The notes under the pieces: generated by a model
What the model was told of the DNA's origin: nothing
The model's database searches: none
What the model saw: only the letters and a program-made list of their open reading frames with translations
Source of the DNA: a bacterium
GTDB lineage: Bacteria; Vulcanimicrobiota; Xenobia; Xenobiales; JADMJV01
Assembly: GCA_018266105.1 (NCBI GenBank)
Contig: JAFEBA010000057.1
Location: 1 to 64,000, forward strand
Reading direction: 5' to 3'
DNA: 64,000 bases
In this document: positions 33,401-41,542 of the stretch, one piece after another
Layout: every line of letters begins with the position of its first letter
How positions within the stretch are numbered: position 1 is the first letter of the stretch
Made by a program: the position numbers and the translations under genes

Positions 33401-36025
33401 ATGCTCAAAGGGGCCGCCATCCGCCAGTCCTATCTGGACTTTTTCAAAAAACATCAGCACTTGATCGTCGATAGCGCACCGGTGGTCCCCCACGATGATC
33501 CCACCTTGATGTTCACCAATGCCGGCATGAATCAGTTCAAGCCTTACTTCCTGGGCTCGGCAACGCCGGAACACCGTCGTATCGCTGACACCCAAAAGTG
33601 TATTCGTGTCTCAGGCAAGCACAACGACCTGGAAGAGGTGGGGTATGATACCTACCACCACACCTTCTTCGAAATGCTGGGGAACTGGTCGTTTGGCGAC
33701 TATTACAAGAAGGAAGCCATCCAGTGGGCCTGGGAACTCTTCACGGAAGTTTGGAAATTGCCGAAGGACCGGCTGCACGCGACCGTTTTTGGAGGCGACG
33801 AGCAGGTTCCCGCCGACGAAGAGGCGGTTGATCTCTGGAAGAGCGTCACCGATATCAACCCTCACAACATCCATCGCTGCAGCCGTAAGGACAATTTTTG
33901 GATGATGGGCGATACCGGCCCCTGCGGGCCGTGCTCGGAGATTCATATCGACCTGACTCCTGACAAGTCCGGGCACTCGCTGGTGAACGCCGGCTCGCCG
34001 CTGGTGATGGAGCTGTGGAACCTGGTGTTCATTCAGTTCAACGCCGAAGAAGACCGGTCGTTGCGAGAATTGCCGGCCAAGCATGTGGACACCGGCATGG
34101 GTTTTGAGCGCGCCTGCGCTGTGATGGAGTGCACCAACGGTGCCACCGATTTTTCTCGGCCGATCTCCAATTATGATACAGAGGTCTTCCAGCCCATTAT
34201 TCGCGTGCTGCAGAAGATGTCAGGAGCCAAATATACCCCGGGTATGTCGGAAGATATGGACAGCATCGCCATGCGCGTCATCGCCGATCATATCCGCATG
34301 ATCAGTTTCGCAATTGCGGATGGCGCGCTGCCTTCCAATGAAGGTCGCGGATACGTGGTGCGGCGCCTGCTGCGCCGGGCCGCCCGCTACGCCCGCAAGA
34401 TCAACCTGCGCGAGCCCTTCCTTTACGACTTGGTGCCAGTGCTGAAGGCCGAAATGGGCGCCACCTTCCCCGAGCTGGTGCGTGAAGAGAGCAAGCTGCA
34501 GAAGATCATTAAGGCCGAGGAAGAGTCGTTTAACGTCACTCTCGACCGTGGAATCCACTTATTTGAAGACGTGGTCAAGGACCTCTCCAGCAGCAGCAAG
34601 GTTTTCCCTGCGCCGGAGGCGTTCAAGCTCTATGATACCTTTGGTTTCCCCTTCGACCTGACCGAAGTCATGGCCCGTGAAAAGGGACTGAGCGTCAGCG
34701 AAGAGGACTTCAAGCAGCTGATGGAAGGCCAGAAGGCCAAAGCTCGGGCCGCGCAGACCCGGCACGTGGTGAGTGCTGCTCACGAAAATCTGGATCTTCC
34801 GCCCACCCCCTTTGTGGGCTATGATCATCTCCAGTCCGAGACCGAGGTGAAAGCCGTGCTGGGCAATGCCGTGGTGCTGGCCGAGACGCCTTTCTACGGT
34901 GAGATGGGTGGCCAGCTCGGCGATCATGGCTGGCTGGAACTGAGTGATGGTACTCGTCTGGAGATCACCAACACCACCAAGAGTGAAGGTGTTGTGCTGC
35001 ATCACCTGAGCCAGGCTCCCGCCTCCGGCGCCCAGGTCAAAGCGGTGGTGGATGCGGTGCGCCGTCAGGAGATTCAGCGCCACCATACGGCTACCCATCT
35101 CCTCCACTGGGCTCTGCACGAAGTCTTGGGGGATGCGGTTCGCCAGCAAGGCTCGCTGGTCGCTCCCGAACGTTTGCGCTTCGACTTTACTCACTACCAG
35201 GCCATGGAACCCTCCGAGATCGCTACGGTGGAGCGTCTGGTTAATGAACGTATTCTTGAGAACCATCCGGTGAGCTGGTTCGAAATTGACTACAAAGACA
35301 AGCCGGACAGCGTTACTGCCTTCTTTGGCGACAAATATGGCGCTCGCGTTCGAGTCGTCAAAATTGGTGGCGGTCGCGATCAAAGCTTCGACGGTTTCTC
35401 CATGGAGCTGTGCGGCGGCACTCACACCCTGACCACTGCAGAACTAGGGCCGTTCCGTTTGCAGTCGGAAGGCGCCATCGCGGCTGGCGTGCGCCGCATC
35501 GAGGCGGTGACCGGCACCCATGGTTTGCAGGGGCTCTTCCAGGACGTGCAAGTGGCCGAGAAGCTCTCGCGCAAACTGGGTGTACCCGTGCTGGAGTTGG
35601 AGAGTAAGGTCGAGGCCTTGCTGGAAACGCAGCGCAAGCTCAACAAACAGCTGGAGCAGGCTCGCCGAGCCGAAGCCAGGGCTGAGGCCACCCGTCTTTT
35701 GACCAAGGTGGAGACGCGTAAAGAAATCCCGGTCGTCATCGCTAACCTGGGTGAAGCGAATGGAGAATACCTCAAGTGGGTCGCCGACTCATTGCGCGAT
35801 CAATTCAAGGGCGTAGCCGTGTTGGCGGGTGTGCACGACGGTCGAGTGGCTCTGCTGGCCAGCGTGGACAAGTCCCTGAACGCTCAGGGTCTCCACGCGG
35901 GCAAGTTGATCAAAGATCTGGCCTCCAAAGTTGGCGGAGGTGGCGGTGGCCGCCCCGACCTGGCTGAGGCGGGTGGTAAAGATCCCAGCAAGCTGGCTCA
36001 GGCCCTGGCGGAAGTCAGCTGGTAA
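33401..36025 (+). CDS. alaS: AlaS, alanyl-tRNA synthetase
   Basis: This encodes 874 residues from ATG 33401, which follows AGGAG; the longer frame from 33200 is rejected. The class II catalytic core starts IRQSYLDFFKKH. Motif 2 lies near RVSGKHNDLEEVG. The editing domain has the zinc-site HHTATHLLHW, with the second half CGGTH near 672. The C-terminal C-Ala domain is Gly-rich (KVGGGGGGRPDLAEAGGKD). It charges tRNA-Ala and hydrolyses mischarged Ser or Gly. An exported ankyrin gene overlaps its 3' end. Confidence 0.98.
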   Translation: MLKGAAIRQSYLDFFKKHQHLIVDSAPVVPHDDPTLMFTNAGMNQFKPYFLGSATPEHRRIADTQKCIRVSGKHNDLEEVGYDTYHHTFFEMLGNWSFGDYYKKEAIQWAWELFTEVWKLPKDRLHATVFGGDEQVPADEEAVDLWKSVTDINPHNIHRCSRKDNFWMMGDTGPCGPCSEIHIDLTPDKSGHSLVNAGSPLVMELWNLVFIQFNAEEDRSLRELPAKHVDTGMGFERACAVMECTNGATDFSRPISNYDTEVFQPIIRVLQKMSGAKYTPGMSEDMDSIAMRVIADHIRMISFAIADGALPSNEGRGYVVRRLLRRAARYARKINLREPFLYDLVPVLKAEMGATFPELVREESKLQKIIKAEEESFNVTLDRGIHLFEDVVKDLSSSSKVFPAPEAFKLYDTFGFPFDLTEVMAREKGLSVSEEDFKQLMEGQKAKARAAQTRHVVSAAHENLDLPPTPFVGYDHLQSETEVKAVLGNAVVLAETPFYGEMGGQLGDHGWLELSDGTRLEITNTTKSEGVVLHHLSQAPASGAQVKAVVDAVRRQEIQRHHTATHLLHWALHEVLGDAVRQQGSLVAPERLRFDFTHYQAMEPSEIATVERLVNERILENHPVSWFEIDYKDKPDSVTAFFGDKYGARVRVVKIGGGRDQSFDGFSMELCGGTHTLTTAELGPFRLQSEGAIAAGVRRIEAVTGTHGLQGLFQDVQVAEKLSRKLGVPVLELESKVEALLETQRKLNKQLEQARRAEARAEATRLLTKVETRKEIPVVIANLGEANGEYLKWVADSLRDQFKGVAVLAGVHDGRVALLASVDKSLNAQGLHAGKLIKDLASKVGGGGGGRPDLAEAGGKDPSKLAQALAEVSW

Positions 36026-36528
36026 GCCGTCTCGTTCTTATCGGTCTGCTGGCCGGGGCGGTTTGGGCTGCCCCCGTACACGAGGCAGCCGTGCGCGGAG
36101 ATGTCGAGGGCTTGCGCCAGGCCGGCGCAAGTCAGCTCAATCTGCCGAATGAAAAGGGTCTGACTCCACTGGTCCTGGTCATTCAGAACAATCATCCTGA
36201 ATGTGTTGAGGTCTTGCTGCAGTTGGGGGCCAACCCCAATCTGGGCAGCTGGTCGCCCCTGCATGAGGCCGCTCTGGTGGGCGATCTGGCCAGCACGCGA
36301 ACGCTTTTGCAGGCCAAGGCCGATCCCAATCGCAAGGAAAAGGCCAATGGCGGCACGCCCCTGCACGTGGCCTGCTTCCAGGGCCAGTTGGAGATCGCGC
36401 GGCTCCTGCTGCGGGCCGGTGCTCACCCCAATGTGCGCGACAAAGAGGGCTTTACCCCTCTCTTTCAGGCTAAGGATCAGGGCTTTCCGGAGTTGGTCAA
36501 GCTGCTCAAGTCGGCCGGCGGGCGCTAG
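36019..36528 (+). CDS. exported ankyrin-repeat protein, probable CTG start
   Basis: This encodes 169 residues if started at CTG 36019, within the last codons of alaS. A GGAAG at 36010-36014 lies 4 bases before. The first upstream GTG or ATG in frame would be 36091, which cuts into the first ankyrin helix. From CTG the frame gives a good signal peptide, with LVLIGLLAGAVWA as core and cleavage before APVHEAA. About four ankyrin repeats follow (for example GGTPLHVACFQGQLEIARLL). It is likely a periplasmic binding protein. The use of CTG is inferred from the intact signal peptide. Confidence 0.75.
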   Translation: MVSRLVLIGLLAGAVWAAPVHEAAVRGDVEGLRQAGASQLNLPNEKGLTPLVLVIQNNHPECVEVLLQLGANPNLGSWSPLHEAALVGDLASTRTLLQAKADPNRKEKANGGTPLHVACFQGQLEIARLLLRAGAHPNVRDKEGFTPLFQAKDQGFPELVKLLKSAGGR

Positions 36529-36540
36529 GAGATAGCCCTC

Positions 36541-37317
36541 CTAGTCGGGACGACGGACTCGAATTCGAGCTCCGCTGGTCACGCTGACGGGCCCACCGCT
36601 CAAGCGGCGACGCGCGATCTGCACGGCTTGCTCGGCCTTCTTGCGAATCTCTTTTCCGCCGCCTGTGCCGCCCAGGTGGGGCAGGGCCACCACCCAGGGC
36701 TTATATTCCTCGGAGATCCCTTCAAAGCGGGTCTGAAAAGGAAGCTTGTCAGCCTCCAGCTTCTCATAGATCTCGGGCACTCCCTGGCGCTGGGCCTCAG
36801 GCACATCCATCAAGATGGTGGTGTCTTCTTCCTGACCGGTGAGAAACTTCCAGGCCAGCGAGCCGTGGACTAAAATCAGGTTGGGCTTGAGGCTCTCCAC
36901 CAGGCGACGGGTGCGTGGCCAGCAGGCTCGGGCCAGCGGGGCGGTCACTTCGGAGCTTCGCGAAGTGAGAATCGGGACCAGATGGGTCACGCAGGCTCCC
37001 TGTCCGAAAGCGCTATAATCGTTGCTGTGATTGGCGGTGTAGGGCAGGTAACCGGTAAAGCTTCCTTTGTCGCTGGTTGGATTGTCAAAGTAGGCCGTGG
37101 CGTATTCGATGTAGTCCTCGGCCTGAGTGGGTGCTCCGCTGACGTCATAGCCGGCCGGATTTACGCCCAGAAAGAAGTAAGCCGGACTCGCCGACCCCAG
37201 AAAAGGCAGAATCTCGGCCTGCGGGCGTTTGGCCAGGAAGGGTCGGCAGAGCCGGTCTTGACGAGTTTCGTTTAAAATTTTGCGGATAGCTTCTAAAAAT
37301 TCAGAACTGTATTTCAT
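36541..37317 (-). CDS. uracil-DNA-glycosylase-fold protein (tentative)
   Basis: This encodes 258 residues from ATG 37317, with GGGGAG at a good distance before; a frame to 37341 is longer. FFLGVNPAGYDVSG could be motif A of the UDG superfamily. NLILVHGSLAWKFL fits the later central strand, and LPHLGGTGGGKE could stand where HPS lies. No other domain is visible. If correct, it would excise damaged bases, but the motifs are atypical and a different Rossmann-like function is possible. Confidence 0.55.
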   Translation of the reverse strand: MKYSSEFLEAIRKILNETRQDRLCRPFLAKRPQAEILPFLGSASPAYFFLGVNPAGYDVSGAPTQAEDYIEYATAYFDNPTSDKGSFTGYLPYTANHSNDYSAFGQGACVTHLVPILTSRSSEVTAPLARACWPRTRRLVESLKPNLILVHGSLAWKFLTGQEEDTTILMDVPEAQRQGVPEIYEKLEADKLPFQTRFEGISEEYKPWVVALPHLGGTGGGKEIRKKAEQAVQIARRRLSGGPVSVTSGARIRVRRPD

Positions 37318-37466
37318 TGGATTCTCCCCGGTAGCGACCAAGTGCCTGGGTGGGCGATGTCAGGCTAGGTTAGCACACTGGGGATGGGAAGTCATCCTGC
37401 AAAGCAGGGTCTGCTTGACGGGGCAGGGAACACCAAGTCTGCATTTCTAGATAGCGGAGCGGCCTC

Positions 37467-39170
37467 ATGGCTCAGAAGTCAGGAAAAGGTACAAATTACG
37501 CGCTGGTGGCAGGGCTTGGTGTGCTCGGCGCAGGGCTTGGTGCGGGCGTGGCTAAGTTCGCGTTGCACCTTCCCACGGCCGAGACCGCTCTGGGGGCTGT
37601 GGGCGGGTTACTGGTATGCTCTATGCTCGGCCTTTTCGGCTCCGCCAAGGGTGATACCAAGCGCATGACCGCTCAGATGTTCGTCAAGAAGAACGTCGAC
37701 CTGGCCTATCAACAGCAATCGTTGGGCCGCCTGGCAGAGGCGGAGAAGCTGCTCCTGGAAGCCATCGACCGCGGCAAGGAACTGGAAGACAGCGACCTGG
37801 TCAAGCTTTCAGCCATCCACAGTCTTGGCAATCTCTACCGTCTTCAGCAAAAGCCTGAACAGGCTGAAGAGAAATATCGTCAGGCCCTCAAGGCTTATGA
37901 CACCCTGAAGATGGGGGATGAGCCCGTCTACGCCCAGTGCCTTCGAGACCTCGCCACGGTGTTGGAGGTCCGGGGTCAGAACCAGGAGTCGCTGGAACTG
38001 GCAAAGCGCGCTCTGCCGCTTTTTGAAAAATCGGGAGACAGTCGGGAAGTAGCCGGGGTGATGAGCTTGATGGCTCGCAATACCCGGGCCTCGGGCCTGC
38101 TGGATCAGGCCGTTGAAGCCTATCGTAAGGTCAAAGAACTCCAGATCAAACAGTTTGGCGAGTATTCACGAGAAGTCATCGAGACCGTCCTGACCAGCGC
38201 CCGCACTCTGCGCAGCCTCAATCAGCTGCCTGAAGCTATCGAGGCTTATAAAGACGTGCTGGTGCGCTTGAATAAGTCCGAGCGCCCTCCTCGACTGTCT
38301 GAAGCTGAGGCCTTGCTCGAGATGGCCGAGGTCAGCCTGGAGCAAGGTCAGTTCAAGAGCGTTGAGCCCCTTTGCATGGGCTCGCTCAAGGTGCTGCAGA
38401 ATTTCGTGGGCCCGAAGGAGAAGTTGATCGCTCGTCTGGCGGCTACCTTGAAGGCCGGTCGCGAGAAGCTCAACCAGCCTCTATCCGAGACCGAGTTTCT
38501 GCTGCTTTTCACCAGCAACCGCGACCAGGTTCGTGATATCTTTCGCGCTCAGCCGGACCTGGCCAAGCAGAAGGATCGGGGCGGCTGGGGCCCGGTCCAG
38601 TGGACCATGTTCCTGGGCTGGGAAGATTTGATGCGCTGGCTCGTTCGCAACGGCGGCCAGACGGACGGATTTGAGTCCAACGTCATGTCACCGGTGCATG
38701 TCGCCTCTGCCTGGAGCAAGGGCGGCACCATCACCTTTTTGGCTGAGAATAATGTGACCCTGGACCCCGTGGGTCCCCAAAACTGGAGTCCGGTCCATTA
38801 CGCGGCCTACCACGGCAAGCAAGATTGCCTGGAGCAATTGCTGGCGCGCGGGGCTGACCCGACCCGTTTGGACGCGGTTGGTCGCAGTGCCCTGCATTGG
38901 GCGGCCGACCGGGGCCATCCCGAGATGGTGGCTTTTTTGCTGAGCAAGAATCTGGATAAAGATTTGCCGGACACAAAGTACGGGCGTTCCCCTCTGCATC
39001 TGGCCGCTTCAGCCGGGTACGGCGCCTGTGTGCGCACCCTCATGATGAACGGCGCCAACGAGAATCTTCCCGACAAAAGCGGGAAGACGCCTATCAATCT
39101 GGCCGAAGAGTCAGGTCACAAAGGATTGGTTTCGGCTATGAAGCACTTCCGCTCGGCGATGGGTAGCTGA
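37467..39170 (+). CDS. membrane-anchored TPR-ankyrin fusion protein
   Basis: This encodes 567 residues. Two hydrophobic segments lie at about 12-36 and 41-60. A TPR superhelix covers about 75-330 (for example ALKAYDTLKMGDEPVYAQCL), and ankyrin repeats run about 370-565 (for example WSPVHYAAYHGKQDCLEQLL and RSALHWAADRGHPEMVAFLL). Both halves bind proteins, so it is likely a scaffold facing the cytoplasm. The 3' end overlaps the convergent MEMO-like gene by 35 bases. Confidence 0.85.
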   Translation: MAQKSGKGTNYALVAGLGVLGAGLGAGVAKFALHLPTAETALGAVGGLLVCSMLGLFGSAKGDTKRMTAQMFVKKNVDLAYQQQSLGRLAEAEKLLLEAIDRGKELEDSDLVKLSAIHSLGNLYRLQQKPEQAEEKYRQALKAYDTLKMGDEPVYAQCLRDLATVLEVRGQNQESLELAKRALPLFEKSGDSREVAGVMSLMARNTRASGLLDQAVEAYRKVKELQIKQFGEYSREVIETVLTSARTLRSLNQLPEAIEAYKDVLVRLNKSERPPRLSEAEALLEMAEVSLEQGQFKSVEPLCMGSLKVLQNFVGPKEKLIARLAATLKAGREKLNQPLSETEFLLLFTSNRDQVRDIFRAQPDLAKQKDRGGWGPVQWTMFLGWEDLMRWLVRNGGQTDGFESNVMSPVHVASAWSKGGTITFLAENNVTLDPVGPQNWSPVHYAAYHGKQDCLEQLLARGADPTRLDAVGRSALHWAADRGHPEMVAFLLSKNLDKDLPDTKYGRSPLHLAASAGYGACVRTLMMNGANENLPDKSGKTPINLAEESGHKGLVSAMKHFRSAMGS

Positions 39171-40344
39171 CCGAGGCGACCGTCACCGTCGAGGTTAATC
39201 CCGGTTCATTGCACTGCTGATAGTGCAGAAGATGGCCCGCTTCCGGTTTCAGGACTTGCAGCAGTGAATAGATGGCTGAGGTGCCGCAGTAGTTGCGCTG
39301 CCCTCGGTCTTGCTGAAGGGTGCTCAGGAAGGCGCGGGCGTCGCCTCTGGCCGCTTCTTTCATGGTGGCCCGATCGCGTTCTTCCAGCCGCTGCAGTTCA
39401 GGGACGGACAATGCCGCTCCGCCGAAGCGTTGGCCAAGATGACTCAGGTCGACCGAGGCGATCCAGCAGGTTTTCTGACGCGGTACGACTGCCCCCAATC
39501 TGGTAAGAAACGCTTCCACTCGCGAGTCCTCTTCGGGCCAGTGAGGGCGCTCCAGGCATTCTTGAAACGACCCGCACAGGATGGGCAGAATTTTGACGGG
39601 CTTTTTCCGCAGATGCTGGAGGAACACGAGCTGAAATTCAATGGAATGCTCGCCCAGGTGATTGAACTCATCCAGGAAAGGGTCGAAGGGGAGACCCTCC
39701 GCCAGGGCCTCCACCAGTTCCAGATCGGTCTGAACCGGACCGAGGGGTGTCTGGTAATCCTTGCGAGTGAGCACGAAGGGGTGGTGACTGTAGGCGTGCG
39801 TGATTCCCAGCACCACGAAGAGCTCGAACGCGTCCAGGCCATTGGCTGCATCGCAGTAGGCGTGGGCGTAGCTTTCTCGGCCCCGACGTAAATCGATGTG
39901 GGGAATCAGGTATGCTTCCGCTGCCGGAGGCTCCTTTCGGGGCAGGTCGCTCAGCAACTGGTCCAGGAAATTTCTAAGCTCATCTGGTTGGTCGGGATAG
40001 GCCGAACCGGCATGGGCTGCCGGACGGCAGGGCAGGTCGCGGAGAAAACCGCGACTGCTCGCATTGTCCAGTACGTAGCGCTCTTCCAGGGAATTGAGCA
40101 GCTGATTCAACTGCTCCACCTGCAGTTTGACCCCCCACCGCTGCTCGGCCTGGAATAAAATTTCTTGGCGGGTCGATTTACCGTCCATCAGCTGGGTTAA
40201 CTGGTAGGCCAGAGGGCTGAGGAGCATCAAATCCTGATGAATTTGAGCCGGGTCACGCAGACTGACAAAAGTTTCTCCCTTGACTTGTAGGAGCTCAGGC
40301 TGCATCCAGCGCACACGGGGTTTATCGTCGACGCAAGGCGGCAT
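39136..40344 (-). CDS. MEMO-family (AmmeMemoRadiSam protein B) protein with N-terminal PqqD-like domain
   Basis: This encodes 402 residues. Residues 1-100 resemble PqqD-type peptide chaperones (LSPLAYQLTQLMDGKSTRQE). Residues 105-400 are the MEMO1 fold, with IPHIDLRRG, GITHAYSHHPFVLT, LGEHSIEFQLVFLQ and ASVDLSHLGQRFGG. The metal-site His and Asp positions are kept. The AMMECR1 and radical-SAM partners of the AmmeMemoRadiSam system are not in the window. Activity in bacteria is unknown. Confidence 0.82.
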   Translation of the reverse strand: MPPCVDDKPRVRWMQPELLQVKGETFVSLRDPAQIHQDLMLLSPLAYQLTQLMDGKSTRQEILFQAEQRWGVKLQVEQLNQLLNSLEERYVLDNASSRGFLRDLPCRPAAHAGSAYPDQPDELRNFLDQLLSDLPRKEPPAAEAYLIPHIDLRRGRESYAHAYCDAANGLDAFELFVVLGITHAYSHHPFVLTRKDYQTPLGPVQTDLELVEALAEGLPFDPFLDEFNHLGEHSIEFQLVFLQHLRKKPVKILPILCGSFQECLERPHWPEEDSRVEAFLTRLGAVVPRQKTCWIASVDLSHLGQRFGGAALSVPELQRLEERDRATMKEAARGDARAFLSTLQQDRGQRNYCGTSAIYSLLQVLKPEAGHLLHYQQCNEPGLTSTVTVASVSYPSPSGSAS

Positions 40345-40420
40345 GTTTTAGAACTTCGGTCGCCCATGAAGTTTCCCTGGGTTTAGAACATGGGTGGTTT
40401 GGGGGAATAACAGTCCGCGT

Positions 40421-40452
40421 TCTTTCGGAATCGAACACGATCGAAAGATTTT
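40421..40452 (+). other. strong hairpin in the leader of the small exported protein
   Basis: TCTTTCG (40421-40427) and ATCG (40430-40433) pair with CGAT (40438-40441) and CGAAAGA (40442-40448). This gives an 11-bp stem with a 2-base bulge and an AACA loop, followed by TTTT. It lies about 130 bases before the next gene. It could be a terminator for an upstream transcript or a stabilising 5' stem. Confidence 0.5.
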
Positions 40453-40583
40453 CAGATTCTATGAAAAGGATCTTCTTTCAGGTAGGAGAAGCAGCGGCCC
40501 GAAGCCACAAGCGTGCAACCGGGCGAAGAACGTCACACCACGATGTGTGCAGCAAGATGATCGAATAAAGGAGAGATACAGAT

Positions 40584-41024
40584 ATGCGCAAGCTTACCAA
40601 TCTGGTTCTCACGATGGCCCTGGCCGCCAGCGTTGCCGGAGCCGCCAGCGCCAAGAACGAGAGCGAAAGAGGTCACTCCAACTCGGAGAACTTCGCCGGA
40701 GCTTGGTACTACCCGTGGAGCGGTCCCAACTGGGGCCCGGGCGGATTCCAGGAAACCGGAAACAACCCGTTCCATGGTGGATCGTGGACCAAGAAATACT
40801 CGGGTGAAGTGACCTACGTTGACCAGGTTCGTTGCCAGATCAAGGCTGACGGCAGCGGCGACCTGATCACCTTCTACCTCTACGAGAACGGCACCAACTG
40901 GGTTCCCACCTCGGCCGGCGTCCACGTCGGTTCGAAGGTCAAGATCACCAGCGACGACCGTCACCGCGCTCGTCAGGTTCACGTGGTCCCCTTCTACAAG
41001 TGGCTCAAAGACAAGACCAAGTAG
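40584..41024 (+). CDS. small exported protein of unknown function
   Basis: This encodes 146 residues with a clear signal peptide (1-23; LTMALAASVAGAASA). AAAGGAGAG precedes the ATG. The mature part begins with a Trp/Gly/Pro-rich stretch (GAWYYPWSGPNWGPGGFQET). It ends with what looks like a small beta-barrel, with SGEVTYVDQVRCQIKADGSG and HVGSKVKITSDDR, an OB-like or SH3-like pattern. It has its own terminator and a hairpin upstream. No family was recognised. Confidence 0.78.
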   Translation: MRKLTNLVLTMALAASVAGAASAKNESERGHSNSENFAGAWYYPWSGPNWGPGGFQETGNNPFHGGSWTKKYSGEVTYVDQVRCQIKADGSGDLITFYLYENGTNWVPTSAGVHVGSKVKITSDDRHRARQVHVVPFYKWLKDKTK

Positions 41025-41049
41025 TCTTTCTTTCCGCTTTAGGATAAAC

Positions 41050-41086
41050 AACAACTCTCTCCGCGAGGAGGGAGTTGTTTGTTTTT
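41050..41086 (+). terminator. rho-independent terminator
   Basis: A 13-bp stem with one G-T pair (41050-41062 with 41067-41079) has a GCGA loop and is followed by TTTGTTTTT. It ends the transcript of the small exported protein and separates it from the response regulator. Confidence 0.9.
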
Positions 41087-41154
41087 AACGCAGTGCTTTG
41101 TTATGATTGTTTGTCCGTGAGTCTGAGACTCCGGTCGGATGGGAGGGTCAGTCG

Positions 41155-41541
41155 ATGTCGGCACGCGTCCTGGTCGTTGATGATGACGACCCGATTCGCA
41201 ACATGGTGATGCGCCTGTTGCAGTACTCCGGCGCCGAGCTTGAGGTGGAAGGCTGCGAAGATGGGCCAAGCGCCCTGGCCAGGCTGGCCGAAGAAGATTT
41301 TCAGTTGCTCTTGATCGATTACACCATGCCGGCGATGAGTGGGGTCGAGGTCATTAAGACTTTGCGTCTGAGTCATCGGAACCAAGACATTCCGGTGATC
41401 ATGCTGACAGCTCGTAGCGAGAATCATCACCTGATCGAAAGCCTCGAGGGGGGCGCCAGCTTCTTCCTGGCCAAACCGTTTGAGCCTCAAGAGTTGCTGG
41501 ATACGGTCGGGGTCGCCCTGGGAATGACACTGGAGTTTTGA
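41155..41541 (+). CDS. single-domain response regulator
   Basis: This encodes 128 residues from ATG 41155, after GGGAGG; a frame from 41107 is longer. The CheY-like fold has acidic pocket Asp9-12, phospho-acceptor Asp55 in LLIDYTMP, and Lys in LAKPFEP. There is no output domain. It lies 1 base before rtcB, so the two are likely co-translated. No histidine kinase is nearby. Confidence 0.92.
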   Translation: MSARVLVVDDDDPIRNMVMRLLQYSGAELEVEGCEDGPSALARLAEEDFQLLLIDYTMPAMSGVEVIKTLRLSHRNQDIPVIMLTARSENHHLIESLEGGASFFLAKPFEPQELLDTVGVALGMTLEF

Positions 41542-41542
41542 T

